Positions 35,120 to 45,705 of a stretch of DNA of 64,000 bases are shown in pieces (the first letter of the stretch is position 1; each line of letters begins with the position of its first letter). Location: contig NZ_AP025480.1 of NCBI RefSeq assembly GCF_024347435.1, positions 1,922,001-1,986,000 of the forward strand, read 5' to 3'. Under the pieces are notes generated by a model. The model ran no database searches. It worked only from the letters and a program-made list of their open reading frames with translations, and was not told the origin of the DNA. Source of the DNA: Vibrio cyclitrophicus (GTDB lineage: Bacteria > Pseudomonadota > Gammaproteobacteria > Enterobacterales > Vibrionaceae). The position numbers were made by a program, and so were the translations under genes.

Positions 35120-36106
35120 TTAATAGAAGAAATTAAACAACCAACCGGTGATGGAAATCGCCACCAGCAAGTAACCCGCGATTACACCAAGCAATCGGTA
35201 TTGCATCACTTGTTTGAGCATCATGAACTCTGGCAAGCTCACTGCGACCGCTCCCATACAAAACGCCAGCGTGGTTCCTAGTGGCATACCTTTGTCTATC
35301 AAAGACGCCATGATTGGAACTATGCCCGTTGCGTTGGTGTAAATCGGAATCGCACTAAGTGTCGCGAGGGGCACCGTCCACCACTGGCCGTGTGCGAGGT
35401 TTTGCTCGAACCAATCCGCCGGAACAAAACCATGAATAAACGCACCAATACCCACACCAACAAAGACCCAAATCCAAATGCGTTTGAAGATGGTACTGGT
35501 GTCGTTCACAGCAAATTCATGGCGCTGTTTAAACGTCATTGGGGTTGATTCAATCGCCGTTTGAGGCTGTTCATCTATCTCATTGGCTTTTTGATACGCT
35601 TCGGCAAGGAAAGGTTGTAACCAACGGTGGGCTTTAAAAGCATCTAAGACAAAGCCTGCAAAAATGCCAAGCGACATACCAATCACAACGTACATGATGG
35701 TGAATTTCAGCCCAAGGACACTGCCAAGCATGATGATCACCACCTCATTGATCAGAGGCGATGTAATAAGAAATGCGATAGTCACACCAATGGGAATACG
35801 TGCAGAGACAAAGCCCATGAACAGAGGAATAGAACTGCACGAGCAAAACGGTGTAATCGCACCAAATAGCGAGCCAAGGAAGTAACCCACACCGCGGCGC
35901 TTACCTTGTAGATATTGTCGAACTTTGTCCACACTCAAACTGGCTCTCAGCGCGGAGATAACGTAAATCAACACGACCAATAAGACTAAGATCTTACTGG
36001 TGTCTTCGATAAAGAAATGAACGCCTGTTGCCATTGAAGTACTGGCTTCCAAGTTAAAAATGGAATACGTCAGCCAGTCGGCAAAGTAAGTAAAAACGTC
36101 CAACAT
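35120..36106 (-). CDS. DUF318/ArsP-like permease
   Basis: 328 aa with eight or so membrane helices. PFCSCSSIPLF in the second repeat is the conserved cysteine motif of this family, with ITSPLINEV in the first core and AIPIYTNATGIVPIM in the second. ArsP relatives export methylated arsenicals; others move unknown soft-metal or thiol compounds. The frame extends 19 codons upstream, but GAGGGTG lies before the ATG used. It forms an operon with the thioredoxin-like and ECF sigma genes, which suggests a stress-induced efflux module. Confidence 0.85.
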   Translation of the reverse strand: MLDVFTYFADWLTYSIFNLEASTSMATGVHFFIEDTSKILVLLVVLIYVISALRASLSVDKVRQYLQGKRRGVGYFLGSLFGAITPFCSCSSIPLFMGFVSARIPIGVTIAFLITSPLINEVVIIMLGSVLGLKFTIMYVVIGMSLGIFAGFVLDAFKAHRWLQPFLAEAYQKANEIDEQPQTAIESTPMTFKQRHEFAVNDTSTIFKRIWIWVFVGVGIGAFIHGFVPADWFEQNLAHGQWWTVPLATLSAIPIYTNATGIVPIMASLIDKGMPLGTTLAFCMGAVAVSLPEFMMLKQVMQYRLLGVIAGYLLVAISITGWLFNFFY

Positions 36107-36501
36107 AGTGGCACCCTCTAAACGATTTACCTCTAACACGTTTGACGTCGCGAAAGGATGCACACTTTTCTAAATTATTTTTGAGTTTTGATTTTTAGGC
36201 TCAATTGCAGAACAGGTCCACTCGGCCGTTCGTTGTTGAAAGTGACTTTATTGTTCCTGTAATTAATGGCCTATAAACAAGCGAACTCACCCTCTTTACC
36301 GTCTCTCATATTTGCTATCAAACTCTACGACTAATGTCTAACTAACTGAGACTATTTGTTTTTTTTGGTTTGGTATAAGGTACTAACAACTAAATGTTAA
36401 TGAATTTTTAATAATAAGTTGACACATTGTTTGCGCTTCTGCGTGAGTCAATAACGTTTGTTGGAATAACACGCCTTAGAGTGTGAACGAAAGGAATCAA
36501 C
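36107..36501. other. Promoter region between permease operon and DUF3360 gene
   Basis: Divergent promoters for the leftward permease operon and the rightward DUF3360 gene. It carries the second copy of the diverged repeat ending TAATGGCCTATAAA. I looked for ECF-type -35/-10 pairs before the permease and saw none with proper spacing. Confidence 0.5.
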
Positions 36502-38010
36502 ATGAGCAGTACTTTAGAGTCCGTACATATACAAGCAGATAAGCCTCAAGCCAATGAGGATGAACTCACTTATGAACAACAACACAAACCAAGATCAGAA
36601 TTTGATTCCCGCGAACAATATTTAGAACATGAATTACAAATCATGTCGCCTAAGCGTTGGCGTCCAAATTTACCGTTTAAAGATTATCGATTCGAGATAG
36701 AAGACACCATCCCAGCGATGGCAGCCACGATTGGTAAAGTGGTTATGGTGGGCGCGATTGCTGCTACCTTTGCGGGAGCACTCGGATTAAATGAAGACTT
36801 CATTCTAGAAAACGTTCGTTATGAACTCCTCATCGCCTCTGTTTTCATTATTATTTTCTCTGGCTTCCTATTGCCGACCGCGAACCTCGCAGGTACACAT
36901 GGTCCACTCATTCCTTTAATTCCGATTGTCGTTGCAGCAGGCGGCCACCCTATGGCCTTTGGCTTGTTGATTGGCGCTTTTGGCCTCATCTTAGCCATCA
37001 GTAAAGGTGGCAGTATGCTGGCCAACCTCACCAGTAAAGGCGTGTGTGGCGGCTTATTGCTCTACCTTGGCTTTGTTGGAACCGCTTCCCAAGTGAAAAA
37101 GCTGTTTGCTTGGGCTGAGGGAATCGGCATGAGCCATATCGCTTTTGTCGTGATCTTCTGCACCATCATTTTGTACGCGCTATTGGAACATTTCCGTAAG
37201 CGCTGGTTAGCCGTCCCTCTTAGCTGCTTACTGGGTGGTACGTTAGCATTTGCCATGGGCGCGCCGTTCTCTTTTCAAACCGAGCCAGGTTTACCCAACA
37301 TGAACCCTATGTATTGGTGGGGAGAAAACACAGGTTGGATGCTAGGCCTACCAACGATTGAACATTTCATGGTGGTATTGCCGTTTGCGATTCTAGCCGT
37401 AGCGATGTGGTCACCAGATTTCTTAGGCCATCAAGTATTTCAAAAGATCAGCTACCCAGAACGTACCGAAAAAGTACACATGAACATCGACGACACCATG
37501 ACCACGGCTTCAATTCGTCAAACGTTCGGTTCCCTGCTTGGCGGTACTAACTTTACGTCTTCGTGGGGTACTTATATCGTACCGGCGGCGATTGCTAAAC
37601 GCCCTATTCCTGCTGGCGCTTTGCTCACAGCTCTGTTCTGTATCATCGCCGCTGTTTGGGGTTACCCAATGGATTTAGCTATCTGGCAACCTGTGCTTTG
37701 TGTCGCGCTCATTGTTGGGGTATTTGTGCCATTGCTAGAAGCTGGAATGGAAATGACGCGTGAAGGGAAAACCACCCAATCGGCCGCGATTGTCGTGTTC
37801 TCTTCAGCACTGGTTAACCCTGCATTTGGTTGGGCTCTCACCATGCTGTTGGATAACTTAGGCTTAGTCGGTTGTAAAGAACGTAGTAGTGAGCTTAGTA
37901 AAATGAGCCGTTGGGTGTTGCCTGGAACTATGTTTATTGTGCTAACTGGTGTGATGGCGTTGGTTGGCCTTCTACCGGGGATTCCAGCGATTATCCCGAG
38001 CTTTCGCTAG
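36502..38010 (+). CDS. DUF3360 multi-pass membrane protein
   Basis: 502 aa, cytoplasmic N-terminal tail of about 65 residues, then ten to twelve helices. Segments such as GFLLPTANLAGTHGPLIPLIPIVVAAGGHP and SLLGGTNFTSSWGTYIVPAAIAKRPIP have the look of SulP/uracil-permease-like transporters. The family is frequent in vibrios, function unknown; an anion or small-acid transporter is plausible. AAAGGAATC precedes the ATG. Monocistronic, closed by a terminator. Confidence 0.8.
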   Translation: MSSTLESVHIQADKPQANEDELTYEQQHKPRSEFDSREQYLEHELQIMSPKRWRPNLPFKDYRFEIEDTIPAMAATIGKVVMVGAIAATFAGALGLNEDFILENVRYELLIASVFIIIFSGFLLPTANLAGTHGPLIPLIPIVVAAGGHPMAFGLLIGAFGLILAISKGGSMLANLTSKGVCGGLLLYLGFVGTASQVKKLFAWAEGIGMSHIAFVVIFCTIILYALLEHFRKRWLAVPLSCLLGGTLAFAMGAPFSFQTEPGLPNMNPMYWWGENTGWMLGLPTIEHFMVVLPFAILAVAMWSPDFLGHQVFQKISYPERTEKVHMNIDDTMTTASIRQTFGSLLGGTNFTSSWGTYIVPAAIAKRPIPAGALLTALFCIIAAVWGYPMDLAIWQPVLCVALIVGVFVPLLEAGMEMTREGKTTQSAAIVVFSSALVNPAFGWALTMLLDNLGLVGCKERSSELSKMSRWVLPGTMFIVLTGVMALVGLLPGIPAIIPSFR

Positions 38011-38042
38011 GCTCGATTAATATTGAGTTTCAGTCGGACCAC

Positions 38043-38074
38043 AAAAAGGCCTCGCAATCGCGAGGCCTTGTTTT
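38043..38074. terminator. Terminator of the AGGCCTCGCA family
   Basis: AAAAAGGCCTCGC-AAT-CGCGAGGCCTT, then GTTTTATCTATC. It closes the DUF3360 gene and can also serve the leftward hydrolase relic. Confidence 0.9.
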
Positions 38075-38117
38075 ATCTATCGAATGATTACATCCATATT
38101 TTAACAACTACAGCGCC

Positions 38118-38350
38118 CTACTTCACTGACTCCACCGCTTTCATTAACGTTGCGTCGAGCTGCTGTCTAAACTCCATCCGTGAATGAAGATCAGCGCCGA
38201 ATCCCCACTCCCACTTTTGCCATACGCAATTTGCTCACCATCATGAGATATCGCAATACCGTACTTAACCGTTGAATCATGAGCCATGGCATTAATGCTG
38301 CCAAGCGCCATGAATACCAAGAATGTGATGTTTAGAATTAAACGTTTCAT
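38118..38350 (-). pseudogene. Alpha/beta-hydrolase gene with central deletion
   Basis: The first 63 codons are intact: signal peptide ending NAMAHDS, then SHDGEQIAYGKSGSGDSALIFIHGWSLDSS, the start of a hydrolase with its oxyanion HGW loop. The frame then joins, out of phase, to a tail reading FRQQLDATLMKAVESVK and stop, which is how such a gene would end. The middle, including the catalytic serine and acid, is gone. A homologous tail stands at 32106-32157. Confidence 0.75.
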
Positions 38351-38801
38351 AGTGTCTCTCTACTTACTTTGGAGGGAACACAGAAAGCATCCCTCTCAAT
38401 CAATATAGTCACTATAAAGTGTGAAGTTGTAGACAGGTCAAATAGTGATTTAGATAAAGACCTCTTCTTACAATGGTAACTTAACCACCTCATTTCTAAC
38501 TCAAATGTTTTAATGCGCTCAATAAAAAGGAGCATAAACATTACATATAGCAGCTTTCTTCTTTACATAGTTAACTATGTTCTGTCTGTCCAAGAGATCG
38601 AAGTCATCGATTATGTGATTAAAGGGATGAACGAGCTCTCGAATGCGGAACTTTAGCTGTATTAACCAAAATATGGAGCTACCGAGAAAGTCTTTGGCGA
38701 AAGGTTAATGAGACAGCGCACTAGCTAAGCATATATAATCTTTCTATTTATCAGTGTATTATGTGTCAAAATGAAACTAATACCATAAGTACAGTGTTTA
38801 T
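38351..38801. other. Region left of the ATPase/HNH cassette
   Basis: 451 bp. The plus strand near 38578-38656 reads LSVQEIEVIDYVIKGMNELSNAEL and stop, a tail of an unknown lost gene. The last 100 bp are AT-rich promoter-like sequence. I looked for a retron-like structured RNA before the ATPase gene and saw no convincing long hairpin. Confidence 0.45.
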
Positions 38802-40730
38802 ATGCTATCAATAGTTATGCAAGCTAACCCTCTTCGAAGAAACCACAAGATTTTGTTACCGTTGGGGGTAGAAAAATCACAATTCCTAATTAAAAAACAT
38901 CCTGATTATGAGCTAATTGCTGAAGATATTACATCAGCCTTCAAAGCCGTTTGGGGTGATGAAGACTTGTATTGCTTTTATTGTGGCACTCCATCCAGCA
39001 GTATAATTCCTCACTTTTTACATGATGGCTCAGGAAGAAACTTATGGCTACTTAACGATGTTAATTCGTGTAGTGTGATTTGTAACGAATGTCAGAAGAG
39101 CTATGGCTTGAAAAACATTAGATATTCAAGTCATTTTCAAGATTTTGATATTGCTTCTGGTTCAAAAATTAACAGATTGCTATCTTTTGAACCAGAGATA
39201 CTGTTACCTGGTCTTGAATCAACATACTTTCATTTTAAGCATAACGAAAATGGACGCTTGGAGCCATTATCCCAACGAGCCGAGCGGACGATTGAAGCGT
39301 TTAACCTTAATAGAATCGAATTGGTTAATCGTAGGACGTCATCAATTCAAAATTTTTTATATAGTGGGGAACCTAGCATTTATGACGATTTAGGTTCGCC
39401 GTTTGATATCTTGTTTATTTTTGACTACCTCAAAAGCATAAATAAAAATGATAATTTTGATAGGGTGTCAGAGTCGAACTTAAATAAGGTAGTGGAAAAA
39501 TATAACATAGATGCTAACTATCAAATTGATGTTAAGACAAAGTTAATTCCGTATAAGTCTATTTCATTTCAAAATATACATCATAAGAACGAAAGTAAAT
39601 ACTCAGAAAGATTCCCTGGAATTGATAATTTTATATTCTCTGGAATTAGGAACTTTAAAGAAAATAAAGTAATAAGTTTCTCTGGAAAAAATTCAATCGT
39701 TATTCTTGGTGAGAATGGTGTTGGGAAAAGTACTTTTCTCGAGTTATTTAAACGTGCTTTTAAAAGTAAATCAAAACGTACATTGGAAGATATCTGTAGT
39801 AAAAATATAGACAACCAAACTCCGGAGTATGTAATAAAATACAGCGGTGCCGATAATGAGTGTCACTATAAAGAAAGAAGTGGGCGGTTAGTAAGGCGTG
39901 AAAGGTGTAACCTCATTAACATCACCGAAAACCGCTCTAATAATAGCTCAGTTAATAGCCTCATATCATGGGTTAACTCTTATAGATCAGACCAAATAAT
40001 AATCGACTGGATAGCAACAAAACTATCTATATTACTATCTCTTCCTAATTACTATGTTTTTTGTACTATTGATGGTGATGTATATTGGAAAGATAGAAAA
40101 AACAATAAAAAAATATATCTACATGAACTTAGCAGTGGATATAATTCAATAATTACTATTTTTTCCAAGATGATTACTTCCGTTTCAAAAATTGGAGAGA
40201 ATGTAAGTCTTAAAGAAATAAACTTAAGGTTGAGTAGCTCTATTGTATTGATTGATGAAATAGAACTACATTTACATCCTAAATTCAAGAAGAACATAAT
40301 CTACAATCTACAATCTGCATTTGCAGAAGTACTTTTTATTATTACGACACATGACCCTCTAGTCTTAAAGTCGATTAATGATGGTACGATAGTTCTTTGT
40401 TTTAAAAAAAATGAGGATGAGACAATGATCCTCAGTGACCTTCCGGCTCCTCAAGGGTTGACCACTGAGCAGATTCTGACGAGTCCGCATTTTGGTTTAG
40501 ACACTATAGATAGTGATGATTTACAACCAATAATTGATGCTTACAATAGTGCAATTCATAATCAAGAGTGGGAAAAAGTAGAAAGTCTAAGAATGTCTTT
40601 GTTTAAACTTGGTTATTTTGGGAAAACATATAGAGAATTAATCGCTTTATCAGCAGTTGATTCATATTTTAGAAATGGTGAAAATCCTTCGTTGGGTCAA
40701 ATTGTGCAGGAATTAAGAAATAATGATTAA
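38802..40730 (+). CDS. ATPase with N-terminal HNH-like finger (Septu-like defence, ATPase subunit)
   Basis: 642 aa. Residues about 55-105 hold CFYCG (Cys58, 61), PHFLHDG (His71) and CNECQKSYG (Cys94, 97), the zinc-finger layout of HNH nucleases, with the second catalytic residue unclear. An SMC/OLD-like ATPase follows: Walker A GENGVGKST (303-311), signature-like ELSSGYNSI, Walker B SIVLIDEIELHLHP (Asp485, Glu486) and switch TTHDP. The next gene, an HNH protein, overlaps by 8 bp. This matches Septu PtuA/PtuB logic, but the fused finger is unusual. AT-rich codon use points to transfer. Confidence 0.75.
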   Translation: MLSIVMQANPLRRNHKILLPLGVEKSQFLIKKHPDYELIAEDITSAFKAVWGDEDLYCFYCGTPSSSIIPHFLHDGSGRNLWLLNDVNSCSVICNECQKSYGLKNIRYSSHFQDFDIASGSKINRLLSFEPEILLPGLESTYFHFKHNENGRLEPLSQRAERTIEAFNLNRIELVNRRTSSIQNFLYSGEPSIYDDLGSPFDILFIFDYLKSINKNDNFDRVSESNLNKVVEKYNIDANYQIDVKTKLIPYKSISFQNIHHKNESKYSERFPGIDNFIFSGIRNFKENKVISFSGKNSIVILGENGVGKSTFLELFKRAFKSKSKRTLEDICSKNIDNQTPEYVIKYSGADNECHYKERSGRLVRRERCNLINITENRSNNSSVNSLISWVNSYRSDQIIIDWIATKLSILLSLPNYYVFCTIDGDVYWKDRKNNKKIYLHELSSGYNSIITIFSKMITSVSKIGENVSLKEINLRLSSSIVLIDEIELHLHPKFKKNIIYNLQSAFAEVLFIITTHDPLVLKSINDGTIVLCFKKNEDETMILSDLPAPQGLTTEQILTSPHFGLDTIDSDDLQPIIDAYNSAIHNQEWEKVESLRMSLFKLGYFGKTYRELIALSAVDSYFRNGENPSLGQIVQELRNND

Positions 40731-41829
40731 GATTAAGCCATTACAAAACCCACCCTCTATACTTTTAACTTCAAGTGTAGAATATCAGGCCGAATATACA
40801 CAGAACCTAAGAAAATTAAATAATTCTTCATCTTGTAGCTGGGCTGGATATAAGTATATGGTGGATAACAGAATTGAAAAACTTTTAGGTGTTAAATTCT
40901 GTTCTTATTGTGGTATTTATATAAGCTCAACTACAGCAAAAGTAGAACATTATAGACCCAAAAATAGAATTGATTCTCGAAAACAAACTACACATAGAGT
41001 TGAAAAGGCTCACTATATCTCAAAAGTAATTAATTCAAACGGATATACATTTTTTGGAGGTGACTACCTAAACTTACTAATAGCATGTGATGCTTGCAAC
41101 ACAGGGCAAGGGCATGACCTTAGCTATGTTATTGATCCTGACAGAGTAAAACATGTAAAAACAATAGAACACAAATATGGAAAACATAACCTATTCCCAA
41201 TTTGCAACAAAAAATCTACAAAATCCGCACGTAAAAAGCAAAATAATATAAATTCAATAATTAAAGAAGTACAAGGTGAAAAACCTTTACTGTTAAACCC
41301 TTATTTCGATGATTATTACGATTACTATGATTTTAATAACATGAACTATTATGATAGTAGTATCAGAAAAAAAGTCATACTGATAAAAGAAAAATCAGGT
41401 AATTCAAAATTCAAAACCAAGAAAGCCAAAACTTCAATTAATATTTATGGCTTAAACCGTGTTGATCTTTGTATTGCACGAGGTGAAAAATATGACACTA
41501 TGAAACGTGCAATTGAAGACCTTAACTTTTCAATATCCCAATACGAAGCAAACAATAGTCAATCTAATTTGAATAAGGTTGCTTTTGGATTAGACGTATA
41601 CTTATCTAACATCAATTTTATGAGAACAGGTAATCACGAAATATCTGACTTTTATTTTCTCCGCTATCATGTGATTTTTCGCGATAGACTTCGTATGCTT
41701 TTTCCTCAGGATTTTATAGATACAAACTCAGATGAGAGAATTATCGAGGAATTGAAAGCTTTTGTGCACTATCACTTACAAATTGACACTATCATGAATA
41801 ATGTTTCAGTTTTTGAAAGGCGAAGGTAG
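40723..41829 (+). CDS. HNH nuclease partner (PtuB-like)
   Basis: 368 aa. CSYCG (Cys60, 63), VEHYRPKNR (Glu75, His76, Lys80) and NLLIACDACNTGQGH (Cys122, 125, Asn126) are the zinc and catalytic residues of the HNH family found in Septu and some retrons. The C-terminal 170 residues are unassigned and helical. It overlaps the ATPase gene by 8 bp and shares its AT-rich composition. I infer a defence nuclease held in check or activated by the ATPase; activity is not proven by sequence. Confidence 0.75.
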   Translation: MIKIKPLQNPPSILLTSSVEYQAEYTQNLRKLNNSSSCSWAGYKYMVDNRIEKLLGVKFCSYCGIYISSTTAKVEHYRPKNRIDSRKQTTHRVEKAHYISKVINSNGYTFFGGDYLNLLIACDACNTGQGHDLSYVIDPDRVKHVKTIEHKYGKHNLFPICNKKSTKSARKKQNNINSIIKEVQGEKPLLLNPYFDDYYDYYDFNNMNYYDSSIRKKVILIKEKSGNSKFKTKKAKTSINIYGLNRVDLCIARGEKYDTMKRAIEDLNFSISQYEANNSQSNLNKVAFGLDVYLSNINFMRTGNHEISDFYFLRYHVIFRDRLRMLFPQDFIDTNSDERIIEELKAFVHYHLQIDTIMNNVSVFERRR

Positions 41830-41910
41830 AAAATATCTCTTATTGGTAGACTTATTTATAAATAACTTTCTCCAGTTGCAAGACAGCACTCTACTCTAGT
41901 TACCCAACAA

Positions 41911-41943
41911 AAAAGGCCTCGCAATGCGAGGCCTTTGGTTTTT
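41911..41943. terminator. Bidirectional terminator of the AGGCCTCGCA family
   Basis: AAAAGGCCTCGCA/TGCGAGGCCTTT with runs on both sides. It separates the HNH gene from the convergent pheT, so the foreign cassette ends right here. Confidence 0.92.
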
Positions 41944-41960
41944 CTATCTATCAGTAGAGA

Positions 41961-44348
41961 TTAGTCGCGAAGTGCTGCGCCGAATTTCTCTGAGATTGAA
42001 GCTACGATAGCATCTACTGAACCAGCGATGTCTGCATCTTCAAGTGTGCGCTCTACAGACTGTAGGCTAAGTGCGATAGCTAGGCTCTTCTTACCTTCTT
42101 CAACGCCTTGACCAACGTATACGTCGAACAGTTTAGCGCCTGTTAGGAATTCGCCACCCGCTGCAATACACGCTTCTACGATGTCGCCAGAAGCGACTGC
42201 TTCATCAACAACAACGGCGATATCACGACGGTTTGCAGGGAACTTAGATACGGCTACTGCTTCTGGAAGCACGCGAGTGTTGATAGCTGCCCATTCGATT
42301 TCGAATACGATAGTGCGGCCGTTAAGACCAAACTTGCGCTCTAGTTCTGGGTGAACAGTACCAATGATACCCACTTCTTTGCCGTCTACTACGATAGCCG
42401 CAGTTTGACCTGGGTGAAGTGCTGGGTGCTTAGCTGCTTTGAAGCTGTATGCGATTTCGTTTGCAGAAAGCTCAAGAACGGCTTCTAGGTCACCTTTAAG
42501 ATCGAAGAAATCTACAGTGTTAGTAGCAATGTCCCAGTGCTCTTCGCCACGAGTACCAGAGATAACGCCCGCAAGCATCATTTCTTGGCGCATGCCGTTT
42601 TCAGCAGTTGCTTCAGGGATGAAACGTAGGCCTGATTCGAATAGACGAACGCGAGACTGTTGACGCTTCTGGTTGTGAACAACTGTGTTTAGAAGACCTT
42701 GGATTAGGCCAAGACGCATTGCTGACATGTCCGCAGAGATTGGGAATGGCAGGATTAGCGGCTCAACACCAGGTACAACAAGCTTTTGCTGTTCTGGTTC
42801 TACGAAGCTGTATGTGATTGCTTCGTGGTAGCCACGGTCTACAAGAAGGTCACGAACGCGCTTAAGCGGTTGGTTAGCTTCTTTGTGGTCATTCATTTTA
42901 AGTGCCGCTTTAGGCGCTTGATTTGGAATGTTATCGTAACCGTAGATACGACCTACTTCTTCAATTAGGTCTTGCTCGATTGCGATATCAAAACGCCAAG
43001 ATGGAGACGTTGCCGTCCAACCTGCGTCTGTCGTTTCAACGTTACAACCTAGGCGAGTAAGAATTTCCACTACGTCTGTAGATGGAATTTCGTGACCTAG
43101 TAGGCTGTCTAGCTTAGCGCGACGTAGAGCAACTACGTTTGCTTTAGGAAGATCAGCTTCAGATTCGCTGCCGTTTACTGGCGCAACTTCACCACCACAG
43201 ATTTCAACTAGAAGCTGTGTTGCACGCTCCATTGCTGCTGCTTGAAGTGTTGAATCAACACCACGTTCGAAACGTAGAGAAGAATCTGTGTGAAGGCCGT
43301 AAGCACGTGCGCGACCACGGATGTGATCCGGTGCGAAGAATGCAGCTTCAAGAAGTACGTCTGTCGTTTCAGTAGTAACACCTGAATCTTGACCGCCAAA
43401 GATACCAGCGATTGCTAGTGCTTTGTTTTGGTCAGCGATAACAAGTGTGTTGCTGTTTAGTTCAGCTTCGTTGCCATCTAGAAGTGTTAGCTTTTCGCCC
43501 TGCTCTGCTAGACGAACCACAATACCGCCTTCGATCTTAGCAAGATCAAATGCGTGCATTGGTTGGCCTTGCTCTAGCATCACGTAGTTTGCGATGTCTA
43601 CAACTGGGTCGATTGAACGGATACCACAACGGCGCAGTTTTTCTTGCATCCAGATTGGAGATTCCGCTTTCACGTTTACGTTCTTAACCACACGGCCAAG
43701 GTAACGTGGACAAGCATCAGTTGCTTTGATTTCAACAGATACTGTGTCTTCAATGCTTGTTGCAACAGCTTCAACTGTTGGCTCTGTAACGTCTGCGCGG
43801 TTTAGTACGCCAACTTCACGAGCAAGGCCACGGATGCTGAAGCAGTCTGCGCGGTTTGCTGTTAGGTCTACGTCGATAGTTACGTCGTTAAGCTCAAGAA
43901 GCTCACGTACGTCCATACCTAGCGTTGTGCCTTCTGGCAGCTCAAGGATGCCGTCAGACTCTACGTCGATACCTAGCTCAGAGAAAGAACAAAGCATGCC
44001 GTGCGATGGAACGCCACGTAGTTTTGCTTTCTTGATTTTGAAATCACCAGGAAGTACTGCGCCAACTGTTGCTACTGCTACAGTTAGGCCAAGACGACAG
44101 TTAGATGCACCACATACGATGTCTAACAGCTCTTCTGCGCCGATATCAATTTTTGTAACTTGTAGTTTGTCTGCGTCTGGGTGCTGACCGCACTCAACCA
44201 CTTTACCTACTTTAACGCCGGTGAAAACACCCGCAACAGGTTCTACATCGTCAACTTCCAAACCAGCCATAGTGATTTGGTGAGCTAGCTCTTCGCTGTT
44301 AATTGCAGGTTTAACCCACTCGCGTAGCCAAGATTCACTGAATTTCAT
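41961..44348 (-). CDS. pheT: Phenylalanyl-tRNA synthetase beta subunit
   Basis: 795 aa, the normal length. The N-terminal tRNA-binding EMAP-type domain begins [21 protein letters not shown]; the B3/B4 editing domain and B5 follow, and the C-terminal anticodon-binding FDX-ACB domain ends [21 protein letters not shown]. It forms an alpha2-beta2 enzyme charging tRNA-Phe. It lies 18 bp after pheS on the same strand. Nothing missing. Confidence 0.98.
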   Translation of the reverse strand: MKFSESWLREWVKPAINSEELAHQITMAGLEVDDVEPVAGVFTGVKVGKVVECGQHPDADKLQVTKIDIGAEELLDIVCGASNCRLGLTVAVATVGAVLPGDFKIKKAKLRGVPSHGMLCSFSELGIDVESDGILELPEGTTLGMDVRELLELNDVTIDVDLTANRADCFSIRGLAREVGVLNRADVTEPTVEAVATSIEDTVSVEIKATDACPRYLGRVVKNVNVKAESPIWMQEKLRRCGIRSIDPVVDIANYVMLEQGQPMHAFDLAKIEGGIVVRLAEQGEKLTLLDGNEAELNSNTLVIADQNKALAIAGIFGGQDSGVTTETTDVLLEAAFFAPDHIRGRARAYGLHTDSSLRFERGVDSTLQAAAMERATQLLVEICGGEVAPVNGSESEADLPKANVVALRRAKLDSLLGHEIPSTDVVEILTRLGCNVETTDAGWTATSPSWRFDIAIEQDLIEEVGRIYGYDNIPNQAPKAALKMNDHKEANQPLKRVRDLLVDRGYHEAITYSFVEPEQQKLVVPGVEPLILPFPISADMSAMRLGLIQGLLNTVVHNQKRQQSRVRLFESGLRFIPEATAENGMRQEMMLAGVISGTRGEEHWDIATNTVDFFDLKGDLEAVLELSANEIAYSFKAAKHPALHPGQTAAIVVDGKEVGIIGTVHPELERKFGLNGRTIVFEIEWAAINTRVLPEAVAVSKFPANRRDIAVVVDEAVASGDIVEACIAAGGEFLTGAKLFDVYVGQGVEEGKKSLAIALSLQSVERTLEDADIAGSVDAIVASISEKFGAALRD

Positions 44349-44366
44349 AGTTTTGACTGCCCCGGA

Positions 44367-45705
<1,339 letters not shown>

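Noticed and set aside
36107..36200. ECF-type promoter (TGCATCC with CGTC) before the permease
   Set aside because: The two parts are only about 8 bp apart instead of near 16, so it cannot be a normal -35/-10 pair.
38541..38801. Retron-type RNA before the ATPase/HNH cassette
   Set aside because: No reverse transcriptase gene and no long structured region with the needed inverted ends.
43726..44187. 153-codon open frame opposite pheT
   Set aside because: Ser/Thr-rich antisense shadow of a highly conserved gene.
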